Source: Pseudonocardia autotrophica (GTDB lineage: Bacteria > Actinomycetota > Actinomycetes > Mycobacteriales > Pseudonocardiaceae). From it: DNA of 64,000 bases. The stretch's first letter is position 1; every line of letters starts with the position of its first letter. Location: the NCBI RefSeq assembly GCF_000717175.1, contig NZ_JNYD01000015.1, positions 62,001 through 126,000 on the forward strand, read 5' to 3'. Shown piece after piece: positions 51,134 through 60,489 of this stretch. Position numbers and translations under genes: made by a program. Below the pieces are notes generated by a model, which did no database searches, had not been told where the DNA came from, and worked only from the letters and a program-made list of their open reading frames with translations.

Positions 51134-52789
51134 ATGAGCACCGTCAGCGCGTTGTCCCGGGCGCGGGCGTCGCTCGCCCGTCGGTCGTGGGGCGAGGCGT
51201 ACGCGGAGCTCGCGCGGGCCGACGCTGCTGCCCCGCTCGACATCGACGGGCTCGAGATGCTCGCGTTGGCCTCCTACCTGACCGGACGGGACGAGGAGGC
51301 CACGCGCGCCTGGACCCGCGCGCACCACCACGCGATGGAGCTCCACGAGCCGCGACGCGCCGCCCGCCAGGCGATCCGGATCGCGTCAGGTCTGATGTTC
51401 CGCGGGGAGACGGCTCCGGCGAGGGGGTGGTTCGCCAGGGCCGGTCGCGTCCTCCAGGGGCACGAGGATTGCGCGGAGCAGGCCTGGCTGCACACCTGGG
51501 ACGCCTTCACCCGGATGTGGAGTGGCGACCCGAAGGGCGCTCAGCCGGTGTTCACGGCAGCAGCCGCGGACAGCGGGCGCTTCGGCGACCCGGACCTGCT
51601 GACGATGTCCCGCCTCGGCGAGGGCATGTGCGTGCTGCTGCAGGGCGCCGTCCCCCGTGGCCTCGTCCTGCTGGACGAGGTCATGGTCGCGGTCACCTCC
51701 GGGGAGGTGTCGCCGATCTACGCCGGGATGGCGTACTGCACGGTGGTTGCCGCCTGTATCGAGGTCTTCGATCTGCAGCGCGCCCGCCAGTGGACGACGG
51801 CGCTGGCCCGCTGGTGCGACGCGCAACCTGATCTCGTCCCGTACCGGGGGAACTGCCTGGTGCACCGTTGCGAGCTGCTGCAGCTGGAGGGCGCCTGGGC
51901 CGACGCCGTGGCCGCCGCCCACAGGGCATGCGAGCTCCTGTCGGGCCCGATCCGGTGGGACTCGCTGGGTTCGGCCTACTACCAGCTCGCCGAGCTCCAC
52001 CGGCTGCGCGGCGAGTACGCGGCGGCCGAGGAGACCTACCGCAGGGCGGGTGCGGCCGGGCGTCCCCCGGAACCGGGTCTGGCGCTGCTTCGGCTGGCTC
52101 AGGGGCGCACCGGCGCCGCGGCCGCCGTCCTGCACCGGGCCCTGGCGGAGACCGAGGAACCACCGGCCCGCTGCCGGCTGCTCGCGGCGTATGTCGAAGT
52201 CACGATCGCGGTCGGCGATCTCGCGGCGGCCCGGGCCGGGGCCGAGGAGCTGGACCGGACCGCCGAGGTCCTCGACGTCGCCTATCTGCGGGCCGTGGCG
52301 GACTCGGCGGCCGGAGCGGTGCTGATCGCCGAGGGGGACGCGCGATCAGCCTTGCGGAGGTTGCGGGTCGCCTCAGCCACGTGGCACAGGTTCGATGCTC
52401 CGTACGAGGCGGCCCGGGCCCAGGTCCTGATCGGGCTGGCGTGCCGGGCGCTGGGCGATCCGGAGACCTCGGCGATGGAGCTGGACGGCGCCAGGAACGT
52501 CTTCGCGCAGCTGGGCGCCGAACCGGACGTCGAGCGGCTCGACGGCCTGGTGGGACGGCCTGTCGCCCCGACCCCCGGGGTCCTGACCGCACGCGAACTG
52601 CAGGTGTTGACGCTGGTCGCCTCCGGGCGGACCAACCGCGGGATCGGCCGCGAGCTCGGCCTGTCCGACAAGACGGTGGCCCGCCATGTCCACAACCTGC
52701 TGACCAAGCTCGACGTGCCGTCGCGGGCCGCGGCAACCGCCTACGCCTACGAGCACGACCTCATCGAGCACCCCGCTACACAGAACTGA
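51134..52789 (+). CDS. LuxR-family regulator with large TPR-like domain
   Basis: The 551-residue protein has a long all-helical region with tetratricopeptide-like pairs (for example SAYYQLAELHRLRGEYAAAEE) and a C-terminal LuxR DNA-binding domain (LTARELQVLTLVASGRTNRG, LGLSDKTVARHVHNLLTKLD). It lacks the AAA/NB domain of MalT/LAL regulators. ATG 51134. The methyltransferase gene begins 95 nt downstream and is a likely target or operon partner. Confidence 0.88.
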   Translation: MSTVSALSRARASLARRSWGEAYAELARADAAAPLDIDGLEMLALASYLTGRDEEATRAWTRAHHHAMELHEPRRAARQAIRIASGLMFRGETAPARGWFARAGRVLQGHEDCAEQAWLHTWDAFTRMWSGDPKGAQPVFTAAAADSGRFGDPDLLTMSRLGEGMCVLLQGAVPRGLVLLDEVMVAVTSGEVSPIYAGMAYCTVVAACIEVFDLQRARQWTTALARWCDAQPDLVPYRGNCLVHRCELLQLEGAWADAVAAAHRACELLSGPIRWDSLGSAYYQLAELHRLRGEYAAAEETYRRAGAAGRPPEPGLALLRLAQGRTGAAAAVLHRALAETEEPPARCRLLAAYVEVTIAVGDLAAARAGAEELDRTAEVLDVAYLRAVADSAAGAVLIAEGDARSALRRLRVASATWHRFDAPYEAARAQVLIGLACRALGDPETSAMELDGARNVFAQLGAEPDVERLDGLVGRPVAPTPGVLTARELQVLTLVASGRTNRGIGRELGLSDKTVARHVHNLLTKLDVPSRAAATAYAYEHDLIEHPATQN

Positions 52790-52883
52790 CCACTCGTTCG
52801 GCGCGACCTGGACCGATTGACCGAAGCCCCCGGCTGCTCGCCCGCCTAGCGTCACCCTCCCCCGAGTGGGAAGGGAGCCGGCC

Positions 52884-53747
52884 ATGACCGACCTCGAGCA
52901 GACGACCACCGAGCACGCCGCCCCGGTGGAGGCCTGGGACGCGATCGCGGCGCTGTACGACGAGCACGTGGCACCCGGCGAGGCCGATCTGGCCGCAGTT
53001 GGCCTCCACCTCGCCGGGGTCAAGGCAGGGGACAGGTTTCTCGACGTCGCCGCCGGCCCGGGCGGGCTCGGCCTGCCCGCGGCTCGGCTCGGCGCGTCCG
53101 TGCTGGCGACCGACTGGTCTCCCCGGATGATCGAGCGCTTCGAGGCCCGAGCGAGGGCCGAGGGACTCGACGCCGAGGGCCGCGTGATGGACTGCCACGC
53201 TCTCGCCCTGCCGGACGACAGCTTCGACGTGACCGGTTCACAGTTCGGCGTGATGCTCGTGCCCGACCAGCCGCAGGCCCTGCGGGAGATGGTCCGGGTC
53301 ACCAGGCCCGGCGGTCGGGTCTTCCTGGTCGCCTACGGGGACCCGGCCGAGTTCGAGGCGCTGCAGTTCTTCCTCGTTGCGGTGCGGGCGGTGGTTCCCG
53401 GGTTCGAGGGTCCGGCCGAGGACGAGCCGATCCTCGAGTTCCAGGTCGCGGACCCTCGCGTGATGCGACAGCGGCTGGTCGACGCCGGCCTGACCGACGT
53501 CATGGTCGCCACCGACTCGCAGGAGCGGATCGCCGTGCGCTCCGGGGAGGAGCTGTGGGACTGGACGATCGGCGGCAACCCGATCCCGAGCATGATCGTC
53601 GCCGACCTCTCCGACGAGCAGCGGGCGGACATCGTCCGGGTCCTGCACGGGATGGTCCGGGAGCGCTCCGGCGGCGACGGCGCGGCCGTGCTGACCGCAG
53701 CGCTCACGATCGGGGTCGGCACCATTCCGTCCGGAACAACGGCCTGA
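52884..53747 (+). CDS. Class I SAM-dependent methyltransferase (UbiE/COQ5-like)
   Basis: The 287-residue enzyme has motif I FLDVAAGPGGLGLPAA, motif II LATDWSPRMIERFEA, motif III VMDCHALALPDDSFDV and a post-motif RPGGRVFLVAYGDP. The substrate is unknown. ATG 52884 follows GGGAAGGGAGCC. The preceding LuxR-type gene is the probable regulator. Confidence 0.88.
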   Translation: MTDLEQTTTEHAAPVEAWDAIAALYDEHVAPGEADLAAVGLHLAGVKAGDRFLDVAAGPGGLGLPAARLGASVLATDWSPRMIERFEARARAEGLDAEGRVMDCHALALPDDSFDVTGSQFGVMLVPDQPQALREMVRVTRPGGRVFLVAYGDPAEFEALQFFLVAVRAVVPGFEGPAEDEPILEFQVADPRVMRQRLVDAGLTDVMVATDSQERIAVRSGEELWDWTIGGNPIPSMIVADLSDEQRADIVRVLHGMVRERSGGDGAAVLTAALTIGVGTIPSGTTA

Positions 53748-53890
53748 GCATTCGAGGGCGACTGCTCCCTGGGCAGTCGTGCTCCCGTTCGGGCAGATCG
53801 ACACCCGTTCCGCGGAAGAGAAGTGACCGAGAGTGCACAGGCCCTGCGTCGGGGGTGACCAAGGCCTACAGTGCGCCGCATGAGGGCGTC

Positions 53891-55504
53891 GTGAGCGAGA
53901 CCGTGGCGGGGACCTCGACCGGCCCGGACGCACTCGGTTCGTCCTCCCCGCGGGTGCTGCTCGTCGAGGACGACGACGGCGACGCCTTCCTCGTGGAAGA
54001 GCTGCTGGCCGAGGTCGGCGAGATCCCGGACCTCCTCCGCGTCAGCAGCATCGCCGAGGCCACGGGCCGGCTCGGCCAGGTGGACTGTGTCCTGCTGGAC
54101 ATGAACCTGCCCGACTCCTCCGGGCTGGACGGGCTGGCCCGGTTGCTCGAGGTCGTCGACCATCCCGCCGTCGTCGTGCTCACCGGCGACCTCGACGAGA
54201 CCCGTGGCCGGGCCGCCGTCGCGGCGGGCGCCGAGGACTACCTGATCAAGGGCAAGGTCAACGGGCGGCTGCTCACGCGGGCGGTGCAGTACGCGGTCGA
54301 ACGCCGCCGCGCCGACCGGCTCACCCGCCAGCTGCAGGAGGCCCGGGCCCAGGAGCGGGAGAACCGCCGGCTCGGGCGGGGGCTGCTGCCCACCGCGCTG
54401 CTGCGCGACCCCGCCCTGACGGTCACCACCCGCTACCAGCCCGGCGAGAAGCGGCTGCTGCTCGGCGGCGACTTCTACGACGCCATCGAGACCGACGACG
54501 GCACCGTCCACGTCATCATCGGCGACGTCAGCGGGCACGGCCCCGACGAGGCCGCCATCGGCGTGAGCCTCCGTATCGCCTGGCGCACACTCATCCTCGC
54601 CGGCATGCCCGCCGCGCACGTCCTCCCGATCCTGGACCAGGTCCTGGTCACCGAGCGCCACGACACGATCCTCTTCACCACCGTCGCGATGGTCTCCGTG
54701 GCGGCCGACCGCAGCCACGTCGACCTCTACCTCGCCGGACACCCGCCACCGCTGCTCATCGACGGGGTCAGGCCCCGCCCCCTGCCCGATCACGCCCTCG
54801 GCGTCCCGCTCGGCGTGCGGCTGGGCACGACCTGGCCGTCCATCCGCGTCCCGTTGCCGGCCAACTGGGCGCTGCTGCTCTACACCGACGGGCTCGTGGA
54901 GGCCCGCGACGACGACGGGGAGGTGCTCTGGACCGACGGCCTGCTCGACCTCCTCGGAAGCCGGCTCCACACCGCCGGCCCGGCCTGGGACGCCCGACCG
55001 GACGACCTGCTCGACGCGCTCCTGGCCGCGGTCGACCGGCGGGCCCCACTGCGCGGCGACGATCTCGCCGTCGCGCTGATCACCCACATCCCGGCCGAGG
55101 CGAGGCAGCGAGCGGAGTGGGCGTACGACCCGACCCCCGGGGCCAGCGTCCGCGTCCGCCGCGACCTCCTCTCCTTCCTGAGCGATCGGGGCATTCATCC
55201 GGACACGACCGACGACGCCCTGCTGGTCGCCAGCGAACTGGCCAGCAACGCCGTCGACCACGCCCGAACCCGCTTCGGCGTCGCCGCCGCCCTCGACGGG
55301 CGCTCACTGCGCCTGGAGGTGACCGACGGCTCCCCCGCCGAGCCGCTGCTGCAGGTCCTCGACGTCCATGCGCCACGGGGACGAGGGCTGCAGATGGTCG
55401 ACACCCTGGCCACGGAGTGGACCGTCCGTCACCACGAGACCGGCAAGACCGTCGTCGCCGAGATCGCGATCACGACCGAGGCAGTGAGCGACCCCGACAC
55501 GTGA
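53891..55504 (+). CDS. Receiver - PP2C (SpoIIE/RsbU) - HATPase three-domain stress regulator
   Basis: The 537-residue protein has, in order, a receiver domain (LLVEDDDGDAFLVEELL; phospho-Asp in DCVLLDMNLP), a coiled linker, a SpoIIE-type phosphatase (KRLLLGGDFYDAIETDDGTV, IGDVSGHGPDEAA, WALLLYTDGLVEARDDDG) and a C-terminal RsbW-like ATPase (LLVASELASNAVDHARTR with intact N-box Asn). It joins RsbU-type phosphatase and anti-sigma-kinase functions in one chain, a known actinobacterial design for partner switching. GTG 53891. Confidence 0.9.
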   Translation: MSETVAGTSTGPDALGSSSPRVLLVEDDDGDAFLVEELLAEVGEIPDLLRVSSIAEATGRLGQVDCVLLDMNLPDSSGLDGLARLLEVVDHPAVVVLTGDLDETRGRAAVAAGAEDYLIKGKVNGRLLTRAVQYAVERRRADRLTRQLQEARAQERENRRLGRGLLPTALLRDPALTVTTRYQPGEKRLLLGGDFYDAIETDDGTVHVIIGDVSGHGPDEAAIGVSLRIAWRTLILAGMPAAHVLPILDQVLVTERHDTILFTTVAMVSVAADRSHVDLYLAGHPPPLLIDGVRPRPLPDHALGVPLGVRLGTTWPSIRVPLPANWALLLYTDGLVEARDDDGEVLWTDGLLDLLGSRLHTAGPAWDARPDDLLDALLAAVDRRAPLRGDDLAVALITHIPAEARQRAEWAYDPTPGASVRVRRDLLSFLSDRGIHPDTTDDALLVASELASNAVDHARTRFGVAAALDGRSLRLEVTDGSPAEPLLQVLDVHAPRGRGLQMVDTLATEWTVRHHETGKTVVAEIAITTEAVSDPDT

Positions 55505-55604
55505 GGACAGGTCACGATTGTCCACCTGAGCGGGGTCGTTCTGCCGTCCTCTCGGCCATACTCGCGGGGCTGCCACGGTCGTGGCGAGCGGCAGCAGGAG
55601 GACG

Positions 55605-57440
55605 ATGACAGGGCAGGGCGAGGGCGGTCGCGTCCGGGACGCGTCGAGCGTCGACGGCTGCGCCGAGCTCTGCGACCCGGAGCGGCTCCGCGCTCTGGAG
55701 CACACCGGCCTGACCGCCGAACCCGATGAGCGGCTCGACGGGTTCGCCGCATGGGTGCGCGAGGCTCTCGCCGTTCCCGTCGCGCTCGTCTCGCTGGTCC
55801 AGGCCGACGCACAGGTCTTCCCGGGGATGACCGGGCTCCCCGAACCGTGGGCCACCAAGCGCTCCACCCCGCTGAGCCACTCGTTCTGCCAGCACGTCGT
55901 GCTGACCACCGAACCCCTCGTCATCACCGACGCCCGCGAGCACCCGCTGGTCCGCGACAACCTCGCGATCCCCGAGCTCGGGGTCGTCGCCTACGCCGGC
56001 ATGCCCCTCACCGACGCCACCGGGAACGTGCTGGGCTCGCTGTGCGCCATCGACAGCACACCCCGCGACTGGACCGACACCGAGCTGACCAGCCTGCGCC
56101 GCATCGCCGCGGCCTGTGCCACCGATCTGCGTCTGCGGCTGGCCACCTACGACGCCGGGCGGGAAGAAGTCCGCCGGGATCGCATCGAGGCCGTGCAGCA
56201 GCGCTCGTTCCACCGCTCCCAGACCCTGCTGCTCGCCTCCCAGGCCTTCACCGACACCACCGAAGTCGACGACGTCCTGGCCCGCATCCGCGCGCTGGTC
56301 CACACCGAGCTACGCCCCGACTACGTCGGCGCGGTCGTCCTCGACGATCAGCACCGCATCATCCGGCTCGCCGACGACCCGGTCGCCCTCGCCCCCGCCC
56401 ACACCCCCGACCTCGACGCACACCTCCCGTCCGCCCGGGCCATGCGCGAGGCCGCGATCCTGCACTACCCCGACCGCCAGGCCTTCGACGCCGCCAACCC
56501 GCCCGCCGCCGCGGCGATCATGCGCCACCTCGGCCTGCACTCCGTCGTCGCCGTGCCGCTGCCGGGCTCCGACGGACCCCTCGGGTCGATCGTGCTCGGC
56601 TGGAAGATCCCGAACGTCGTCGAGGCCGAGGACCTGCTCACCATCGCCACCATCGGCGGCTACGCCAGCCAGGCCCTGGCCCGCGCCCGCCTCCTGCAGC
56701 ACCGCATCTCCGTGGCACACGCCCTGCAGAACGCCATGCTCACCACCCTGCCCACCGTCGACGGACTGCGGATGGCCGCCCGCTACGCACCCGCCGACTC
56801 GCGGGAGCACGTCGGCGGCGACTGGTACGACGCCGCACCCGTCCCCCACCCCACCCACCCCGAGCGGCACGCCCTCGTCGTGTCCGCCGGCGACATCATC
56901 GGCCACGCCCTCGACGCCGCGACGGTCATGGGTCAGGCCCGGTCCATGCTGCGCCAGACCGCCTGGGACCACCCCGCCGACCCGCCCTCGGCCCTCCTGC
57001 GCGCCTTCGAGACCGCCAACCACGGCCTGCACCTCGGCGCCCGGGGCACCACGGTCCTCGCCCGCCTCACCGAGACCGCCGCCGGTACCTGGACCCTGTC
57101 CTGGACCAACGCCGGTCACCCGCCCCCGATCCTGCTGCTCCCCGACGGCACCGCAGACCTGCTCCACGACCACGACGCCCTGTTCGGCTTCACCGCCACC
57201 ACGGGCGTCTCGCGTACCGATCACCACCGGCACATCCCGTCCGGTAGCACGCTGTTCCTCTACACGGACGGACTCGTCGAACACCGCGGCCACGACATCG
57301 ACGCCGGCACCGACGCCCTCCTGAGTCTGCTCCGACACCTCCACGACCGCCCCGTGCAGGAGCTCGTCGACCAGGCCGTGGACAGGCTCGCCCCCGACGC
57401 GCCCGACGACGTCGTCGCCTTCGCCATCCGCTTCGCGTGA
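55605..57440 (+). CDS. GAF-GAF-PP2C (SpoIIE/RsbU) phosphatase
   Basis: The 611-residue protein has two GAF sensor domains (about 30-180: SHSFCQHVVLTTEPLVI, GVVAYAGMPLTDATGNVLGS; about 215-375: GLHSVVAVPLPGSDGPLGSI) and a SpoIIE phosphatase domain (ADSREHVGGDWYDAAPV, LVVSAGDIIGHALDAA, STLFLYTDGLVEHRGHD). It probably dephosphorylates an anti-anti-sigma factor upon a GAF signal. ATG 55605 follows GCAGGAGGACG. It is 100 nt downstream of a related phosphatase, so both likely feed one pathway. Confidence 0.92.
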   Translation: MTGQGEGGRVRDASSVDGCAELCDPERLRALEHTGLTAEPDERLDGFAAWVREALAVPVALVSLVQADAQVFPGMTGLPEPWATKRSTPLSHSFCQHVVLTTEPLVITDAREHPLVRDNLAIPELGVVAYAGMPLTDATGNVLGSLCAIDSTPRDWTDTELTSLRRIAAACATDLRLRLATYDAGREEVRRDRIEAVQQRSFHRSQTLLLASQAFTDTTEVDDVLARIRALVHTELRPDYVGAVVLDDQHRIIRLADDPVALAPAHTPDLDAHLPSARAMREAAILHYPDRQAFDAANPPAAAAIMRHLGLHSVVAVPLPGSDGPLGSIVLGWKIPNVVEAEDLLTIATIGGYASQALARARLLQHRISVAHALQNAMLTTLPTVDGLRMAARYAPADSREHVGGDWYDAAPVPHPTHPERHALVVSAGDIIGHALDAATVMGQARSMLRQTAWDHPADPPSALLRAFETANHGLHLGARGTTVLARLTETAAGTWTLSWTNAGHPPPILLLPDGTADLLHDHDALFGFTATTGVSRTDHHRHIPSGSTLFLYTDGLVEHRGHDIDAGTDALLSLLRHLHDRPVQELVDQAVDRLAPDAPDDVVAFAIRFA

Positions 57441-57518
57441 CCGACGAAGGGTGCGTCGACAGGAGTGGGGCGGAGCGCGACGGCCCGGCCGTCACAGGTC
57501 GACCGGCCGCGCGGCGAC

Positions 57519-57735
57519 CTAGTCCGGGCCTCGTCGCACCCGGCGGCCGTTCAGCCGGCTGAGCACGATGCCGAGCGTGTACTGGTCGTCGAAGTCGATG
57601 TCGTCGACCTGGAAGGCGAAGACCGCACCCTTGGATGCGGCTGCGGCCTTCGTCCGGCTGCCGGTGCGGAAGAAGACCTCCTCGCCGGCCAGCGTGTACG
57701 TCACGGGGTGCGCGGCGGGCAAGGCGTCCCGACGA
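57519..57735 (-). pseudogene. Pyridoxamine-phosphate-oxidase-like flavoprotein, 5' end missing
   Basis: The frame encodes PAAHPVTYTLAGEEVFFRTG and then KAAAASKGAVFAFQVDDID, the first half of an actinobacterial PPOx-like domain, but begins mid-motif. At about 57720-57735 the antisense strand changes to the channel gene, so its promoter and N-terminus are gone. The C-terminal half is also shortened. Confidence 0.65.
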
Positions 57736-58441
57736 GCGGCTCACCGCGAACTCCGGCGGGCGTTACGTGGAGAAGGTCAGCCCCGGCGGCAGCCCGGCAC
57801 GCCTCGTCGGCGGCGTCGTCTTCTGGGTGATCATGCTGTTCGTGATCTCCGCGGCGATCGCCACGCTGAACATCCCCGCGCTGACGGCGTTCTTCGGGCT
57901 CGTGCTGTCCTACCTGCCGCGGGTCATCGCCGCGCTGGTCATCTTCGTGGTCGCGGCCGCCGTGGCCGGCGCCGTCGGCGGGCTCGCGCACCGCACCATG
58001 GGCGACACCCCCACCGGCCGGGTCGTCCGCGCCGGCGCCCCGACGCTGGTGATGGCCATCGCCGTCTTCATGATCCTGACCCAGCTCGGCATCGCCCCGG
58101 TCATCGTCACCGCCACCTACATCGCACTGATCGGCGCGCTGGCCCTCGCGGCCGCGCTGGCCTTCGGCCTCGGCGGGCGGGACGCGGCCCGAGACATGAT
58201 CAACAGCGGGTACCGGAAGGCCCAGGAGCAGTCCGAGACCGTCGCCGAGGACCTGCGGACCGCCCGGGAGCGGGGCCGGCAGGACGCCCAGGCCGCCCGT
58301 GACTACGCCGAGGACCGGTCCGGCGAGGACGTCCGTACCGGCACCGAGCGCGGCGACCACGCCGTGACCGGCCGGACCGCCGCGCACCCGCAGCCGGGCG
58401 GGACGTACGAGAGCGACCAGCCCGGATACCGGACCCGCTGA
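57725..58441 (+). pseudogene. TM-helix-type mechanosensitive channel protein, N-terminus missing
   Basis: The frame contains GRYVEKVSPGGSPARLVGGV, three helices (VFWVIMLFVISAAIATL, YLPRVIAALVIFVVAAAVAG, PTLVMAIAVFMILTQLG plus a fourth) and a charged tail. The usual first segment (one helix plus linker, about 70 residues) is absent and no good start exists. GTG 57767 is the nearest. It abuts the truncated oxidase gene, so one deletion probably removed both 5' ends. Confidence 0.65.
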
Positions 58442-58517
58442 CCGGCGCGAGCCTCCGCACAGCCGGGCTCGCTGCGGGGTCGATCAGCCCGCGGCCCCGG
58501 TACAGCTGTCGGGGCGA

Positions 58518-58850
58518 TCAGCGCGGGTCGGGATGGTGCCGGACAGGGCCGACGCGTAGATCCGGTGTGGGCGCCGGGGTGCGCAGGCGAACCCGCACCG
58601 GGATGCTGCAGCCGTCGGCGGAGCGGGTCTCGGAGCGGCGCTGATGTTCGGCACTTGCGCGATCAGCGAGCTGAGCGCGCAAGCGCCGATAGGCGGCGAG
58701 GACGGCCGCGAGGCGGTCGCGGTCGGGATGCGGCGCATCGGGGTGGCAGTCCCGCACGGCACGTCGGTAGGCGGCCGTGATCTCCGCGGCAGTAGCGTCG
58801 GGGTCCAGCCCGAGCACGGTGTACGGGTCGGGGGGCTGTCCGATGTTCAT
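58518..58850 (-). CDS. Short J-domain protein
   Basis: The 110-residue protein begins with a J domain: DPYTVLGLDPDATAAEITAA, then YRRAVRDCHPDAPHPDRDRL with the HPD tripeptide that stimulates DnaK. The rest is Arg-rich and probably disordered. ATG 58850 overlaps the upstream stop (ATGA), so it is coupled to that gene. Close to an Hsp20 remnant, consistent with a stress cluster. Confidence 0.8.
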   Translation of the reverse strand: MNIGQPPDPYTVLGLDPDATAAEITAAYRRAVRDCHPDAPHPDRDRLAAVLAAYRRLRAQLADRASAEHQRRSETRSADGCSIPVRVRLRTPAPTPDLRVGPVRHHPDPR

Positions 58851-59266
58851 CGCGGTTCGGTGCTCGTTGCCGTCCGGTGTCCGACACGACTGCCGGGTGG
58901 TGGGGCCGGGCTGAGCTGACTGATCTCGGTGTAGTACTCGCACGCCGCGGTGTGGGCGGTGTCGAGTGCCTGCCGCAGGCCGGCGAGGTCCCGGCAGGCG
59001 CGGGCCAGATGGGGAATGCCCGGCTCGCCGTCGGCGTGGCACACCTGCTCGGCATGTTCGAGGTGGCAGCCGGTGTGCTCGGCCAGCAGCGCGGCCAGGT
59101 CGGTCAACTCGCCGGTCAGCTGGGTCAGTTGCCAGCCGAAATCGCGCAGCAGGGCCAACGTAGCGGGCCGGGCCGGGTCAGCGGCGCGGACCACACGTCG
59201 AATGCCCCGGACCGCAGCGGACAGCGTGGCCGCGATCGCGGCCGGTTCCCGTCGGCTGCTGCCCAA
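58847..59266 (-). CDS. Unknown helical protein coupled to the J-domain gene
   Basis: The 139-residue protein is mainly helical with three Cys/His-rich spots (EHTGCHLEHAEQVCHADGEP). No family recognised. TTG 59266 has GGAGG about 9 nt upstream. Its stop overlaps the J-domain gene's start by four bases. Confidence 0.6.
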   Translation of the reverse strand: MGSSRREPAAIAATLSAAVRGIRRVVRAADPARPATLALLRDFGWQLTQLTGELTDLAALLAEHTGCHLEHAEQVCHADGEPGIPHLARACRDLAGLRQALDTAHTAACEYYTEISQLSPAPPPGSRVGHRTATSTEPR

Positions 59267-59393
59267 CGTTCTGCCCTCCTCTCGTTCTGCCCGCTCGTCG
59301 CCGTGCGTGAAGGTGCACGGGCGTGGCCTCGCCCGGGCGGTCCGTCCGCCCGGGCGGGGTCGAGCCCGGTCGGGCCCGCAGGCCCGTCCGTGC

Positions 59394-59665
59394 TCAAGCG
59401 TTGATCTGCGTGGCCTCGCTCTCGCCGCTGATCGCGATCTTGCGGGGCTTGGCCTGCTCGACGACGGGCACCCGCAGCGTCAGCACACCGGCTTCGTAGC
59501 GTGCGGTGATGTTGCCCGCGTCGAGGGTGTCGCCCAGGAACAGCTGGCGGGAGAACACTCCGCGAGGCCGTTCGGACACCTGCATCTCGGCGCCCTCGCC
59601 GTGGTCGGGGCTGCGCTCGGCCTTGACCGTGAGCACGTTGCGCTCGACGTGCTCCAGCCCACTGC
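59394..59665 (-). pseudogene. Hsp20 small heat-shock protein, N-terminal half missing
   Basis: The frame gives the C-terminal half of an alpha-crystallin domain ([60 protein letters not shown]). An in-frame stop at about 59670 precedes it and no N-terminal sequence is found upstream. GTG 59636 could still start an 80-residue fragment. Confidence 0.7.
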
Positions 59666-60186
59666 CTCAGGTTCTCCGAGGAATCGGGCTCCTTGTTCCC
59701 GACAGCGTGAAAACGGTGGTTCGCCCAGGTCCGGCCCCGGCCGCAGCTGCCGTGACCGCGGGCCGGACCTGGCATCCGTCGATCACGGTCACCGAACGCA
59801 CCGGGGACCAGGCGCGTCGACGCCACACCACCTGCCTTCCGTTTCCGCGTTGCGTTCTCTCGCTGCGCTCTTCTGACCGGTGCGTGCTCCTGAGCGCGCA
59901 CAGCGTCGCGCGGCGGAGGGGAGCGCTGCCGGCTCCCACCCCGCACCGCCCGCACCACCTCCGCTGATCGGGCAGCACCAGTCGTGCGCTCAGAGGCTCG
60001 GCGGCCCGCTCGACGCGGCCCTGCGACAGGTCGCGGCCTGAGGGGACGCGGCGGGGGGAAGTACGGAGGAAGGCTCCCGAAGTTCGCGGCCATGATCGCG
60101 TCGAACTCGGCGCGCAGCCAGGTCTGATCCGCGTAGACCAGCTCGACGAACTCGCTGGTCACCCGCGCGTGGCTGGTGTTCGGCAT
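59666..60186 (-). pseudogene. Small heat-shock-cluster gene that lost its stop, plus decayed sequence
   Basis: ATG 60186, preceded by GGGGAGTGA, begins MPNTSHARVTSEFVELVYAD, then QTWLRAEFDAIMAANFG. This is a plausible small actinobacterial protein that turns into Pro/Arg-rich nonsense after about 55 residues. It stays open to 59125 across the Hsp20 remnant, so its own end and the Hsp20 start appear to have been lost in a rearrangement around 59.7-60.0 kb. Confidence 0.45.
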
Positions 60187-60249
60187 GGTCGATTCACTCC
60201 CCGGCAGCGTCGTCGTCGACACCAGGTCATGTACCGCGTACTGGGCATA

Positions 60250-60290
60250 TATGTAGCCTCCAGTTGAGGTTCTGTCAAGCTCTGGCTTGA
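60250..60290 (-). promoter_or_regulatory. Promoter-like site with inverted repeat before the Hsp20 cluster
   Basis: Reading leftward, TTGACA (60278-60273), a 17-bp spacer and TACATA (60255-60250) make a near-consensus vegetative promoter, rare in such GC-rich DNA. An inverted repeat TCAAG-N6-CTTGA (60275-60290) overlaps the -35 box, so a repressor site is likely. It resembles, but does not match, the HspR HAIR consensus. Confidence 0.65.
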
Positions 60291-60489
60291 GTTCTCCAAA
60301 ACGGCTGCTCGGGGCGCTGGCCCGCCGTCACCAGTACGTGCGGCGTGGCCGGCGGGTGGGCGGGACCGTACCTCCGCTCACCGCCAGGACCCGATGCTGA
60401 ACCCTGCGAAGTGCTCGCCGGCTTCCACTTCCCTGACGCTTCCGCCCGTCGCACCCCGACGGCACCACGAGGCTGACGAATCGGCGCCG

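Noticed and set aside
59125..60222. A 365-codon minus-strand gene across the Hsp20 remnant
   Set aside because: Only the first 55 residues are protein-like; the rest is Arg/Pro-rich sequence antisense to or out of frame with the Hsp20 and 58847-59266 genes.
60275..60290. HspR HAIR box
   Set aside because: The arms are in the opposite order (TCAAG first, CTTGA second) and the spacer is six bases, so it does not match the HAIR consensus; reported only as an inverted repeat.
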